Origin: Mesorhizobium sp. 65-26
GTDB taxonomy: Bacteria; Pseudomonadota; Alphaproteobacteria; Rhizobiales; Rhizobiaceae
Assembly: GCA_001899205.1 (NCBI GenBank)
Contig: MKVL01000005.1
Coordinates: 183,335-247,334 of the forward strand
Reading direction: 5' to 3'
DNA length: 64,000 nucleotides
Below are positions 7,874 to 16,754 of the stretch, one piece after another. Numbering within the stretch: the stretch's first letter is position 1; each line of letters begins with the position of its first letter. Below the pieces are notes generated by a model, which saw only the letters and a list, made by a program, of their open reading frames with translations, searched no databases and was not told the DNA's origin. The translations under genes were made by a program, and so were the position numbers.

Positions 7874-9013
7874 ATGACCGCCGAGACCGTTCTGACCAAC
7901 GCCCGCATCGTGCTTGCCGACGAGATCGTCGAAGGCTCGCTCCTGCTGCGCGACGGCGCGATCGCCGCCATCGACAGCGGTTCGACACGCGCCGGCGAGG
8001 ACATGGGCGGCGACTACGTCATTCCGGGCCTGGTCGAACTCCACACCGACCATCTCGAGGGCCATTACGCGCCACGCCCGAAGGTGCGCTGGAACCCGAT
8101 CGCGGCCGTGCTCGCGCACGACGCGCAGGTGGCCACAGCCGGCATCACCACCGTGCTCGACGCGCTTCGCGTCGGCATGGATGATGACGCCGACCTGAAG
8201 TCCGACGATGTCCGCAAGCTGGCCGACGCCATCGAGGACAGCGTCCGGCAGGACCGGCTGCGGGCCGACCACTTCATCCACCTGCGCTGCGAAGTGTCGG
8301 CGCCGGACTGCCTCAAGGCGTTCGAGAATTTCGAGACCGACGACCGCGTGAAACTCGCCTCGCTGATGGACCATGCGCCGGGGCAGCGGCAGTTCGTCAA
8401 CCTCGAGACCTATGCCTACTATTACCAGCGCAAGCTGAAACTCTCCGACCGCGACTTCCAGAAATTCTGCGAGAAGCGCATGGCGGAATCGGCCACGAAT
8501 TCCGGCCCCAACCGCGTCTTCATCTCGGCTGCCTGCCGTGAGCGCGGCATCGTGCTGGCGAGCCATGACGACGCGACGGTCGGCCATGTCGACGAGGCGA
8601 TCGAGCAGGGCGTGCGCGTCGCCGAATTCCCGACCACGGAAGAAGCGGCGCGGGCCTCGAAGGCCGCCGGCCTCGGCGTGTTGATGGGCGCGCCGAACGT
8701 GATGCGCGGCGCTTCGCATTCGGGCAACGTCTCGGCCCGCACGCTTGCCGGCGACGGACTGCTCGACATCCTGTCGTCGGACTACATCCCGTTCAGCCTG
8801 ATCCAGTCCGCCTTCTTCCTCGGCGACGTGGTCGAGGGCATCTCGCTGCCGCAGGCGGTGGCGATGGTCTCGAAGAACCCGGCCGACGCCGTCGGCCTTG
8901 CCGATCGCGGCGTCATCGAGTCCGGCCGGCGCGCCGACCTCGTTCGCGTGCGCGTCGACGACCATGTGCCGGTCGTGCGCACCGTGTGGCGCCAGGGGCA
9001 GCGTGTCGCATGA
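7874..9013 (+). CDS. phnM: PhnM: alpha-D-ribose 1-methylphosphonate 5-triphosphate diphosphatase
   Basis: A 379-residue amidohydrolase-superfamily protein that removes diphosphate from the ribosyl-phosphonate triphosphate in the C-P lyase pathway. The metal motif appears as LVELHTDHLEGHYAPRP near residue 53, where many amidohydrolases have H-x-H. Later motifs include HLRCEVS, LASHDDATVGHVDEA and GAPNVMRGASHSGNVSA. The ATG at 7874 lies just after a weak purine-rich stretch. The stop overlaps the phnN start as ATGA, so the two are translationally coupled. Confidence 0.94.
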   Translation: MTAETVLTNARIVLADEIVEGSLLLRDGAIAAIDSGSTRAGEDMGGDYVIPGLVELHTDHLEGHYAPRPKVRWNPIAAVLAHDAQVATAGITTVLDALRVGMDDDADLKSDDVRKLADAIEDSVRQDRLRADHFIHLRCEVSAPDCLKAFENFETDDRVKLASLMDHAPGQRQFVNLETYAYYYQRKLKLSDRDFQKFCEKRMAESATNSGPNRVFISAACRERGIVLASHDDATVGHVDEAIEQGVRVAEFPTTEEAARASKAAGLGVLMGAPNVMRGASHSGNVSARTLAGDGLLDILSSDYIPFSLIQSAFFLGDVVEGISLPQAVAMVSKNPADAVGLADRGVIESGRRADLVRVRVDDHVPVVRTVWRQGQRVA

Positions 9014-9636
9014 TGGTGTCGGCCCTGCTCGAGCGTGAACTGTCCAGCAGCTTCCCGATACGCGACGGGGTGTTCGTCGCCGTCGTCGGGCCGAGCGGCG
9101 CCGGCAAGGATACGCTGATCGACTATGCGCGCGCGCGCTTCGCGGATGAGAGCCGGCTGGAGTTCGTGCGACGGGTGATCACGCGGCCCAGCGACGTCGC
9201 CAGCGAGGACCACGACACTTTGGCCGACGCGGCCTTCGTCGAGGCGCAAGCGGACGGCGCCTTCGCCGTTTCCTGGGAAGCGCACGGGCTGCGCTACGGC
9301 CTGCCGGTCGACGTCGACTGGTCGGTGGCCAGCGGCCATGTCGCGGTCGCCAATGTGTCGCGCTCGATCGTGCCGGCGCTGCGCGAGCGCTACGCCAATC
9401 TCGCGATCGTCGAGATCACCGCCACGCCGGAGATCCTCGCCGAGCGGCTGGCGGCGCGCGGTCGTGAATCGCGCGGCGAGGTGCTGGCGCGGCTGGCGCG
9501 GAGCGCCAATGTGACGCTGTCAGGTCCGGGCGTCACCACCATCGACAACAGCGGGCCTCGCGAGGTCGCGGGCGAACGCTTCGCCGAGGTGTTGCGCAAG
9601 GCCATGGCATTCTCCGACATGTCGGGCGTCGTATAG
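9010..9636 (+). CDS. phnN: PhnN: ribose 1,5-bisphosphate phosphokinase
   Basis: A 208-residue P-loop kinase that makes PRPP from ribose 1,5-bisphosphate at the end of the phosphonate pathway. The Walker A motif is VVGPSGAGKDTLI. The guanylate kinase-like core follows, with RRVITRPSD, FAVSWEAHGLRYGLP and an ERLAARGRES lid. The ATG at 9010 overlaps the phnM stop (ATGA). A second ATG directly follows at 9013. An upstream in-frame start at 8986 would lie inside phnM and is less likely. Confidence 0.93.
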   Translation: MMVSALLERELSSSFPIRDGVFVAVVGPSGAGKDTLIDYARARFADESRLEFVRRVITRPSDVASEDHDTLADAAFVEAQADGAFAVSWEAHGLRYGLPVDVDWSVASGHVAVANVSRSIVPALRERYANLAIVEITATPEILAERLAARGRESRGEVLARLARSANVTLSGPGVTTIDNSGPREVAGERFAEVLRKAMAFSDMSGVV

Positions 9637-9778
9637 GGACGAGCTTTCGCGCGATCGTGTTGCGCGCGAACTGCCGACACTGACACCTCCATCCTATCGA
9701 TGACCGAGGCTCCGGCGGGATTCCGCCATGCAGTGGCGAGGCCAGGCCGCTTGACGCCACGCGTTAAATCGAAAAATA

Positions 9779-9792
9779 TGGTACCGGTATCA
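9779..9792 (+). promoter_or_regulatory. LacI-type operator copy 1 (TGGTACCGGTATCA)
   Basis: TGGTACCGGTATCA is a near-palindrome centred on CCGG, typical of LacI-family operators. The same 14-mer recurs exactly at 17891-17904 (reverse complement) and 25867-25880, with a variant at 31001-31014. It lies upstream of the importer starting at 10004. TATCAG within and just after it could be a -10, but the matching -35 here is poor. Confidence 0.7.
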
Positions 9793-9819
9793 GATTGGGT
9801 CCCAACGCCGACTGATTAC

Positions 9820-9849
9820 GGCATGGACATGCCATACCTATTATAATAG
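9820..9849. promoter_or_regulatory. Inverted repeat plus perfect AT-rich palindrome (GntR-type site a)
   Basis: CTATTATAATAG at 9838-9849 is a perfect 12-bp palindrome, and on the minus strand its context reads ATGCTATTATAATAG. The ATGCTATTATAAT core is shared with sites at about 19199, 24496 and 37992. Five bases upstream lies a second inverted repeat, GGCATG-GA-CATGCC (9820-9833). TATAAT inside the palindrome could act as a -10, so bound protein would block RNA polymerase. The target is the importer at 10004. Confidence 0.65.
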
Positions 9850-10003
9850 CATACCATTATAAGTTGAAGTTACGCTGCCAATAAGCGGCGGGAGGGAAGA
9901 CGACAGCGCGCGGCCTTGCCGGTGCTGTCCGACGTCGTAGGGCGGCACCGCGCGCCCCGCACGAACGACGCCATTTACAGGCGCCGAAGCATGGGAGGAG
10001 AGC

Positions 10004-10813
10004 ATGCGGATTTTCCAGAGAGGGACCGGCGCCTTGCTTGCCGGCATTGTCCTGATGCTGGCGGCACTCGTGCCGTCGATCGCCTCGGCGCAATCGGTGG
10101 AGGACATCATCGCGCGCGGCAAGCTGATCGTCGCCATCGACACCACGACACCGCCCTATGGCTTTCTCGACGCCGACCTCAAGCCGACCGGCTTCGACAT
10201 CGAGGTGGCCAACAAGATGGGCGAGGCGCTCGGCGTTCCCGTCGAGTTCGTCACCGTCACCTCGCCCGGCCGCATTCCGGCGCTGCTGACGAAGCAGGTC
10301 GACGCGGTGATCTCGATCTTTTCGATCACGCCGCAGCGCGCCATCCAGATCGACTATTCCATCCCCTACGCCGGGCAGTCGGCGGTGGTGATCGCCCCCA
10401 AGAGCGTGGCGATCAAGGGCGTGGCCGACCTCGTCGGCAAGAAGGTCGGCCTGACGCGCGGAACCGGCGAGGACGGCTTGCTGACCAAGGCCGCGGAAGC
10501 AAATCCGGGAATCCAGATCCTGCGCTTCGACGACTATTCCTCGCTGCTGCAGGCCATGGTCTCCGGCCAGATCGACGCCATGGGCGGCGGCGACTATGGC
10601 GAGATCTATCTCAAGAAAGCGCAGAACGGCGACGCGTTCGAGCAGAAATATGTGCTCAAGACCTTCTACTTCGGCATCGGCGTGGCCAAGGGCAACGACA
10701 ATCTGCGCCAGTGGATCAACACCTGGCTGTTCAGCATGAAGACCGATGGGACGCTGGACGCATTGTCCATGAAGTACCGCAACCAGCCCCTGCCGGTGCT
10801 GCCGGTGTTCTGA
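10004..10813 (+). CDS. Polar amino-acid-type ABC importer, periplasmic binding protein
   Basis: A 269-residue family-3 solute-binding protein. A signal peptide (about residues 1-26, ending near SIASAQS) is followed by the usual start IIARGKLIVAIDTTTPPYGF, then FDIEVANKMGEALGV and a ligand-site-like LTKQVDAVISIFSITPQRA. It is followed by two permease genes but no ATPase gene. Family membership points to amino acids or opines, but its operators are shared with sugar genes, so the ligand is open. RBS GGAGGAG stands just before the ATG. Confidence 0.9.
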   Translation: MRIFQRGTGALLAGIVLMLAALVPSIASAQSVEDIIARGKLIVAIDTTTPPYGFLDADLKPTGFDIEVANKMGEALGVPVEFVTVTSPGRIPALLTKQVDAVISIFSITPQRAIQIDYSIPYAGQSAVVIAPKSVAIKGVADLVGKKVGLTRGTGEDGLLTKAAEANPGIQILRFDDYSSLLQAMVSGQIDAMGGGDYGEIYLKKAQNGDAFEQKYVLKTFYFGIGVAKGNDNLRQWINTWLFSMKTDGTLDALSMKYRNQPLPVLPVF

Positions 10814-10871
10814 TGACACCCTGCCGGGTGATTTGCGTTCAAGCCTGATATAGCCGGCACAAGCCGCTCGG

Positions 10872-10889
10872 CGGGGCTACAAGGCCCCG
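10872..10889 (+). other. Small intercistronic hairpin after the binding-protein gene
   Basis: CGGGGC-TACAAG-GCCCCG forms a 6-bp stem in the 104-bp gap between the binding protein and the first permease. Such hairpins often stabilise the abundant binding-protein message. Confidence 0.4.
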
Positions 10890-10917
10890 TCCCCGTTCCC
10901 CACCGCGAGCGGTTCCC

Positions 10918-11583
10918 ATGCAAACGACGCTGCAGTTCGGCCCGATCCTTGCCCATCTCGACAGGCTGCTCCAGGGCCTCGGCGAAACAGTGCTGCTGTC
11001 GCTGGCCTCGATCCTGTTCGGCACCCTCATCGGTATGCTGGGCGCGGTCGGCCGCGCCTTCGGACCGCGCTGGCTGTCGTGGCTGATCGCCGCCTATGTC
11101 GAGCTCATCCGCAACACGCCGCTGCTGATCCAGCTCTATTTCGTGTTCTTCTCGCTGCCGCTGCTGGGCTTCAAGCTGGACAGCAACACGGCCGCCATCG
11201 TCGCGCTCTCCATCCATCTCGGCGCCTACGCCACCGAGATCCTGAGGGCCGGCATAGAAGCCATCCCCGAGGGCCAGATCGAGGCTGCGAAGGCGCTCGG
11301 CCTCAGCCGCTACCGCATCATCCGACACGTGGTGCTCGTGCCCGCCGCACGCGCCGTCTACCCCTCGCTGTCGGCGCAGTTCATCCTGCAGATCATGGGA
11401 ACCTCGATCGTCGGCGCGATCGCCGCCGAGGAGCTGACCGCGATCGCCAACAATCTGGTGATGCAGACCTTCCGCAGCTTCGAGGTCTACATCGTCATCG
11501 CCGTCATCTACTTCGTGCTGGTGCAGGCGGCCAGCCTGCTTTTTGCCGGCATCGGCAAGCTGATGTTCCGCTGGAAGACCTGA
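10918..11583 (+). CDS. Amino-acid-type ABC importer permease (HisM/GlnP family)
   Basis: A 221-residue inner-membrane permease. It has the family pattern: a first segment ETVLLSLASILFGTLIG, then YVELIRNTPLLIQLYFVFFSLP, and the EAA coupling loop GQIEAAKALGLSRYRIIRHVVLVPAA that contacts the ATPase. It pairs with the next gene as a heterodimeric channel for the binding protein at 10004. The two permease genes are three bases apart. Confidence 0.92.
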   Translation: MQTTLQFGPILAHLDRLLQGLGETVLLSLASILFGTLIGMLGAVGRAFGPRWLSWLIAAYVELIRNTPLLIQLYFVFFSLPLLGFKLDSNTAAIVALSIHLGAYATEILRAGIEAIPEGQIEAAKALGLSRYRIIRHVVLVPAARAVYPSLSAQFILQIMGTSIVGAIAAEELTAIANNLVMQTFRSFEVYIVIAVIYFVLVQAASLLFAGIGKLMFRWKT

Positions 11584-11586
11584 ATC

Positions 11587-12279
11587 ATGAGCCTGCGCGA
11601 TTTCGGCCCCAACGAACTGATGTTCCTGCTGCTGGCGACACGCTGGACCATCCTTCTGGCGCTCATCGCCTTCGCCGGCGGCGGCCTGTGCGGCCTCCTG
11701 GTGGCCGCCCTGCGCGTGGCGCCGGCGCGGCCACTGCGCTGGATCGCGGCCGGCTACATCCAGTTCTTCATGGGCACGCCGATCCTGATCCAGCTTTTCA
11801 TGGCCTATTACGGCGCGTCGCTGCTCGGGTATCGGCCGGATCCATGGTTCGCGGCGGCGCTGACGTTCTGCCTCAACGGCGGCGCCTTCTTCGGCGAGAT
11901 CTTCCGCGGGGCCATAGAGGCCATTCCGAAAGGCCAGTGGGAGGCGGCGACGGCACTGGGCTTCCGCTTCGTGCGCACGCTTCGCCTGGTGATCGTGCCG
12001 CAGGCCGTCCGCCTCATGCTGCCGCCGACCGTCGGCTTCATGGTGCAGATCGTCAAGACGACGTCGGTCGCCTCGCTGATCGGGCTGACAGAACTTGCCC
12101 GGGCCGCAACGCAGGTCAACACCGTCACCTTCCAGCCAGTGATGGTGTTCGGCACCGTGTCGCTGATCTATTTCGCGCTCTGCTGGCCGCTGTCGCTCTA
12201 TGCCGGCCATCTCGAGCGCCGCTTCGCGGCGGGCACGACGCGCAAGGTGGAGAAACCGCTGGTGATGAGCGCCGCCTGA
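11587..12279 (+). CDS. Amino-acid-type ABC importer permease, second subunit
   Basis: A 230-residue permease of the same family as the preceding gene. It contains YIQFFMGTPILIQLFMAYYGASLLG and the EAA loop GQWEAATALGFRFVRTLRLVIVPQA. It ends 15 bp from the convergent lactonase gene, so no ATPase follows. The importer must borrow an ATPase, for example the homologous one at 46244 or one elsewhere. Confidence 0.92.
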   Translation: MSLRDFGPNELMFLLLATRWTILLALIAFAGGGLCGLLVAALRVAPARPLRWIAAGYIQFFMGTPILIQLFMAYYGASLLGYRPDPWFAAALTFCLNGGAFFGEIFRGAIEAIPKGQWEAATALGFRFVRTLRLVIVPQAVRLMLPPTVGFMVQIVKTTSVASLIGLTELARAATQVNTVTFQPVMVFGTVSLIYFALCWPLSLYAGHLERRFAAGTTRKVEKPLVMSAA

Positions 12280-12294
12280 CTAAGCCCGCACAAT

Positions 12295-13176
12295 CTATCC
12301 CTTGAAGGCCGGCAAGGTCAGTCCCTTGACGCCGACGTCCAGCGCGAACAGGCCGCCAGGATTCTTCTGGCCCTTGAAGTGGCCGGACGGCCGCCTGAGC
12401 ACGGCGGAGGTGACGTAGAGGATGTCGAGATCCTTGCCGCCGAACTCGCAGCAGGTCGGCAGGTCGGTCGGCAACAGCACGGTCTGCATCAGTCTGCCGT
12501 CGGGATCGTAGCGGCACACCTTGCTGGTGACTGGAATGGTCACCCAGTAGCACCCCTCGGCATCGACGGTCGCACCGTCGGCGACGCCACCGGTGACGGT
12601 CATGTCGATGAAGGTGCGGCGGTTGGCGATGTCGCCCGTGGCCGGATCGAAATCATAGGCCCAGACAGCGCCGGCATGGCTGTCGGAAAAGTACATCGTC
12701 CGGGAATCCGGGCTCCAGGCAAGGCCGTTCGAACAGCCAATGCCGTCGATCATCTTGTGGACCGAAAGATCGGGATCGAGGCGGTAGAGCGCGCCGATGA
12801 ACTCGATCGGCTGGCCGGGCACCTCGAACATCGAGCCCGACCAGAATCGCCCCTGACGGTCGGGCTTACCGTCGTTGAAGCGCGTTTTCGGCATGTGCGC
12901 TTCTGGGTCGACGATCGCCTCGAACCGTCCGGTGGCGGGATCGAAGAAATGGAAGCCGTCGGTCATGGTCAGCACCAGGCCGCCCTTTTCGCGCAGGCCC
13001 AGGCAACCGAGATAGTGCGGCGTCTCGAACGTGTCGTCCCGCCCCGTGGCGGGATCGTAGCGGTGGATCAGCCTGTTCCAGATGTCGATCCACCACAGCA
13101 CGCCAGCCGCCGGATCCCACAGCGTGCCCTCGCCGAGTTCGGCCCGGGCATCGACGACACAGGTGATTTCAACCAT
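12295..13176 (-). CDS. SMP-30/gluconolactonase-family lactonase
   Basis: A 293-residue beta-propeller of the SMP-30/LRE family, which hydrolyses sugar lactones to aldonic acids with one bound metal ion. Metal-site features: ELGEGTLWDPAAG near residue 13, RFNDGKPDRQGRFWSGSM, IGCSNGLAWSPDSRTMYFSDS near 150, and VADGATVDAEGCYWV near 200. It is the last gene of the minus-strand importer operon that begins at 17816. That suggests the imported sugar is oxidised to a lactone by an SDR and then opened here. Confidence 0.92.
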   Translation of the reverse strand: MVEITCVVDARAELGEGTLWDPAAGVLWWIDIWNRLIHRYDPATGRDDTFETPHYLGCLGLREKGGLVLTMTDGFHFFDPATGRFEAIVDPEAHMPKTRFNDGKPDRQGRFWSGSMFEVPGQPIEFIGALYRLDPDLSVHKMIDGIGCSNGLAWSPDSRTMYFSDSHAGAVWAYDFDPATGDIANRRTFIDMTVTGGVADGATVDAEGCYWVTIPVTSKVCRYDPDGRLMQTVLLPTDLPTCCEFGGKDLDILYVTSAVLRRPSGHFKGQKNPGGLFALDVGVKGLTLPAFKG

Positions 13177-13210
13177 TCCGGAACGACCTCCACTGTTTGG
13201 CGCGAGCGGC

Positions 13211-14173
13211 TCAGCCCCTGCGCATCCTTGTCCCCAAGCCGGCGAACGTCTCGCTGCCGATCGAGACGGTGATCAGGATGACGGCCCCATAGACGACCAG
13301 CAACGCCCCGCTGGAAAGGTTCAACGCCGGCAGCAGGCCGGTCAGGATGGTCAGCACCATGGCCCCGGCCACCGTACCGAGATAGTGGCCGCTGCCGCCG
13401 AGGATCGAGGCGCCGCCGATGGCGACAGCGGCGATCGAGGTGAACAGGTAGGCATCGCCCATGCCGAGATAGGCCTGGCCCGAATAGCCAGTCAGAAGCA
13501 TGCCGGCGAAGGCCGCCGTGAGGCCCGAAATGACATAGGTGAGGATGGTGGTGCGCGCGGTCGGCACACCGGAGAACTCGGCCACGGTGGCGCTGGTGCC
13601 GAGCGCGTAGAGATGGCGCCCGAACGCCGCCTTCGACAGCAGGAGCGTCGCCGCCGCCGTCAGCGCGATCCAGATCAACGCGATCACCGGGAAGCCGGCG
13701 ATGCGGCCGACCGACAGGAACTGGATCAGCGCCGGCGCCGAGGGCGTCGGCGACCCGCCCGTCAGCACCAGGATCAGCCCCTGCAGGATGACGTTGGTGG
13801 CCAGCGTCATGATGATGGGCGGCACGCCGAAATGAGCGACGCCGATACCATTGACCAGTCCGATCAGCCCGCCGCCGGCGAGCAGCAGCGGCATGACCCA
13901 GAGCAGCGGCATGTCCTGGCCGCCGCACAGCAGCGCCATGACGATCGCCGCCGAATTGAGCACCCACGGCACCGAAAGGTCGATGCCGCCGCCGATGATG
14001 ACGAGGGTCTGCCCCAGCGCGACGATGCCGACGAAGGCCGCCAGCACCACGGTGGAGCGCATGTTGGAAACGGACAGGAAGCCGGGCGAGAACAGCGCGG
14101 TGACCAGGAGCAGCACGACCATGCCGGCATAAGCGAGCACGATCAGCCGATTGCGGGCAAGGAAGGCGCTCAT
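13211..14173 (-). CDS. Ribose-type ABC importer permease (RbsC family), subunit 2
   Basis: A 320-residue hydrophobic permease with the BPD_transp_2 pattern, including VALGQTLVIIGGGIDLSVPWVL and AIGGASILGGSGHYLGT near the end. The start is the ATG at 14173, whose codon overlaps the TGA of the previous permease (ATGA), so the two are coupled. The frame is open further upstream only inside the neighbouring gene. Two RbsC-type genes sit beside one ATPase, so the channel is probably a heterodimer. Confidence 0.93.
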   Translation of the reverse strand: MSAFLARNRLIVLAYAGMVVLLLVTALFSPGFLSVSNMRSTVVLAAFVGIVALGQTLVIIGGGIDLSVPWVLNSAAIVMALLCGGQDMPLLWVMPLLLAGGGLIGLVNGIGVAHFGVPPIIMTLATNVILQGLILVLTGGSPTPSAPALIQFLSVGRIAGFPVIALIWIALTAAATLLLSKAAFGRHLYALGTSATVAEFSGVPTARTTILTYVISGLTAAFAGMLLTGYSGQAYLGMGDAYLFTSIAAVAIGGASILGGSGHYLGTVAGAMVLTILTGLLPALNLSSGALLVVYGAVILITVSIGSETFAGLGTRMRRG

Positions 14174-15180
14174 TGCACGCGCCCCCGAGCGGCCTTCTCG
14201 GCAACCGAACTGGCCAGCACCGACAACAGCAGGATGACGCCGGAGGCGACGGGCTGCCAGTAGCTCGACACATGCATGACGAAGACCAGATTGCCTATGA
14301 GGGTGAGCACGAAGGCGCCGATCAGCGTGCCGGCAAGATGGCCGCGCCCGCCGAACAGGCTGACGCCGCCGATCACCGCCGCGGCGACCGAGGGCAAGAT
14401 GTAGTCCTTGCCGATGGTCGGCGATCCGGCGCCCGTCTGCGTGGTGAGGTAGAGCGCGGCGCCGGCCGCGAACAGGCCTGAGAGCCCATAGGTGACGACG
14501 TTGACCCGGGTGATCGAAACGCCGGACAGGAAGGCCGACTTCTCGTTGGAACCGGTGGCCTGGATGGCGATGCCGACACGCGTCGCGCGGAACCATGCCC
14601 AGAACACCAGCAGCGCCAGCAGCATCCAGACCGGGCTGGTGAGGCCGAGGAGCTGCGCTGACGCAAAGCCCACCCACCAGCCGGGCACGGAGCCGCCGTC
14701 GGTCGGCAGGATCATCATGGCGGCGCCGTTGAGGATGGACCAGGTGGCGAGCGTGACCAGGAAGGGCTGCAGCTTGAGCAGCGAGATGAGCAGGCCGTTC
14801 AGCGCCCCGATCACCAGGCCGAGGCCAAGGATCACCAGCACCCAGAGCGCCACCGTCGCGGGGTCGTCGGTGAAGCGCGTCGCCGCGATCACCGTTCCAA
14901 GGCTGATCATGCCGCCGATCGACAGATCGATGCCGCCGCGCAGCAGGACGATGGTCTGGCCGGTCGCGGCCAGCATCAGCGTCATTGCCGCGGCAGTGTC
15001 GAGGTTGAGCTCATCGAGCGAGAAGACGCCGGACTGCAGGCTGCCGTAGATGCCGACGATCAGCGCCAGCATCAGGCAGGCCACCAGGAACGGCGCCCGG
15101 TCAAGCAGGCGGCCGCGCCAATCGGAGCCGGGTTTCGACATCTTGTCCTCGACGGGTCGTTCCGCGATCGACATCACCAT
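14170..15180 (-). CDS. Ribose-type ABC importer permease (RbsC family), subunit 1
   Basis: A 336-residue permease with a polar N-terminal extension of about 30 residues and then hydrophobic segments. Family signatures are ATGQTIVLLRGGIDLSIGGMI near residue 80 and VIGGVSLFGGRGHLAGTLIGA near 290. It starts three bases after the ATPase gene ends and overlaps the next permease by four bases, so ATPase, permease 1 and permease 2 form one operon. A second in-frame ATG two codons in (15174) is also possible. Confidence 0.93.
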   Translation of the reverse strand: MVMSIAERPVEDKMSKPGSDWRGRLLDRAPFLVACLMLALIVGIYGSLQSGVFSLDELNLDTAAAMTLMLAATGQTIVLLRGGIDLSIGGMISLGTVIAATRFTDDPATVALWVLVILGLGLVIGALNGLLISLLKLQPFLVTLATWSILNGAAMMILPTDGGSVPGWWVGFASAQLLGLTSPVWMLLALLVFWAWFRATRVGIAIQATGSNEKSAFLSGVSITRVNVVTYGLSGLFAAGAALYLTTQTGAGSPTIGKDYILPSVAAAVIGGVSLFGGRGHLAGTLIGAFVLTLIGNLVFVMHVSSYWQPVASGVILLLSVLASSVAEKAARGRVQ

Positions 15181-15183
15181 GCC

Positions 15184-16686
15184 TCAGGCGGCCTCCCTTT
15201 GCAGCATGGCGGCGCGCAGGATCTCGGCTTCCGAGATGCGCTCGCCCTCGAGTGTCGCCGCCACGCGACCGTTGCGCATGACGAGCACCCGATCGGCGAC
15301 ATGGACGAGCTCGGGCATGTCGCTGGAATGGAACAGGATGGCATAGCCTTTCGCCGCGAGGTCGCGCATGAGCTGGAAGATCTCGCCCTTGGTGCCGACG
15401 TCGACGCCGCGCGTCGGATCATAGAGCAGCAGCACGCGTGCTTCGGTGAGCAACATCTTGCCGAAGATGACCTTCTGCTGGTTGCCTCCGGACAATGTGC
15501 CCGCCGCCTGCTCCGGCGTGTCGGCCTTGATGCGCAGGAACCCGACCATCTCGCGCACCAGCTCGGCTTCCTTTTGCCGGCTGAGGAAACCCCGACGCGA
15601 GAAGCGGCCAATGACGGAAAGGGTGAGGTTCTCGCGCACGCTCTTGGTCAGCAGAAGCCCCTGGCCGCGCCTATCCTCCGGCACCAGGGCGATGCCGTCG
15701 CGGCCCGTCAGCGCCTGGCGCGGATTGCCGATCGAGGCGGGCTTGCCCCACAGCTCCAGCCGGCCGCTGGCCCTGGTGGCGCCGAAAAGCGCCTGGAACA
15801 GTTCGCGCTGGCCGTGTCCCTGCAGGCCGCCGACGCCGAGCACCTCGCCCTCGCGCAAGGCGAAGTCGACGCCGGACAGGCGGCTGCCACTCGACAGGCC
15901 CGTCACCTTCAGCGCGATCCGGTCGGTGGCGGTAGCGACGCGCTCGGGATAGAGGCGGTCGAGGTGGCGGCCGATCATCTGGGTGACGATCTCCTCGTCG
16001 GAAACCGCGCCGGCCTCATGCGCGGCGACGGTGCGGCCATTGCGGAAGATGGTGAGCCGGTCGGCGATGGCGCGCACCTCGGCCATGCGGTGAGAGATGA
16101 AGATGACGAGCCGGCCTTCGGCGGCAAGCTGGCGGGTGAGCTTCAACAGCCATTCCGCTTCGCGCGCCGGCAGCGCCGACGTCGCCTCGTCGAGGATGAG
16201 GATGCGCGGCTCCTTGGCGAGGCCCTTGGCGATCTCGACGATCTGGCGTTCGGCCAAAGTCAGCCGGCGAAGCTCCTGGTCGGGGCGCAATGGCGGGAAA
16301 TCATATTTCTCGAGCAACGCCAGCGTCCGGCGGCGCAGCTCCGCGCGCCGGACCGTGCGCAGCGGCGTCAACGGCTCGCGGCGGAACCATATGTTCTGCT
16401 CGACCGTCAGGTCGGGGATGAGCGACAGCTCCTGGAAGACGGCTGCTATGCCGCGTGCCTGGGCGCCGTCGGGGTTGGCCGGACGGTAGTCGCGGCCATC
16501 GACCATGATGGCGCCGGCATCGTGCTGCACGGCTCCCGACAGGATCTGGATGAAGGTGCTCTTGCCGGCTCCGTTCTCGCCGAGCAGGGCGTGCACCTCG
16601 CCGGCGCGGGCGCTGAAGGTCGCATCGCTCAGCGCGACGATGCCGCCATAGCGTTTGGACAGCCCTGTGACGGTGACGAGGTCCAT
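15184..16686 (-). CDS. Ribose-type ABC importer ATPase (RbsA-like, two ABC domains)
   Basis: A 500-residue cytoplasmic ATPase with two tandem ABC domains. The first has Walker A GENGAGKST and Walker B ILILDEATSAL, but its signature is unusual (LTLAERQIVEIAKGLA). The second has a degenerate Walker A region (GGLQGHGQREL), as in other RbsA-type proteins, then LSGGNQQKVIFGKML. Its Walker B reads VLLLYDPTRGVD, with Tyr before Asp. The ATG at 16686 is preferred because AAGAGG precedes it. An extension to 16716 has no ribosome binding site. Confidence 0.94.
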   Translation of the reverse strand: MDLVTVTGLSKRYGGIVALSDATFSARAGEVHALLGENGAGKSTFIQILSGAVQHDAGAIMVDGRDYRPANPDGAQARGIAAVFQELSLIPDLTVEQNIWFRREPLTPLRTVRRAELRRRTLALLEKYDFPPLRPDQELRRLTLAERQIVEIAKGLAKEPRILILDEATSALPAREAEWLLKLTRQLAAEGRLVIFISHRMAEVRAIADRLTIFRNGRTVAAHEAGAVSDEEIVTQMIGRHLDRLYPERVATATDRIALKVTGLSSGSRLSGVDFALREGEVLGVGGLQGHGQRELFQALFGATRASGRLELWGKPASIGNPRQALTGRDGIALVPEDRRGQGLLLTKSVRENLTLSVIGRFSRRGFLSRQKEAELVREMVGFLRIKADTPEQAAGTLSGGNQQKVIFGKMLLTEARVLLLYDPTRGVDVGTKGEIFQLMRDLAAKGYAILFHSSDMPELVHVADRVLVMRNGRVAATLEGERISEAEILRAAMLQREAA

Positions 16687-16705
16687 GCATCCTCTTTCGA
16701 AAAGC

Positions 16706-16733
16706 TCTCCCGGCACCGTTCGATGCCGGGAGA
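16706..16733 (-). other. Intercistronic hairpin between binding-protein and ATPase genes
   Basis: A perfect 10-bp stem (TCTCCCGGCA / TGCCGGGAGA) with an 8-base loop lies in the 68-bp gap after the binding-protein gene. It has no T-tract on the transcribed strand. It probably protects the upstream message and lowers expression of the downstream genes. Similar hairpins follow the other two ribose-type binding-protein genes in the window. Confidence 0.55.
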
Positions 16734-16754
16734 CAGGGTCGTGGAGAGGTTATC

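Larger units (their letters stand above)
9637..10003. other. 367-bp regulatory gap between phnN and the 10-12 kb ABC importer
   Basis: No credible gene. The right half has a dense set of operator-like sites: a LacI-type 14-mer (9779-9792), a perfect inverted repeat GGCATG-GA-CATGCC (9820-9833) and a perfect AT-rich palindrome (9838-9849). A TTGACG hexamer lies at 9751-9756. The left half shows nothing recognisable. Confidence 0.6.
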
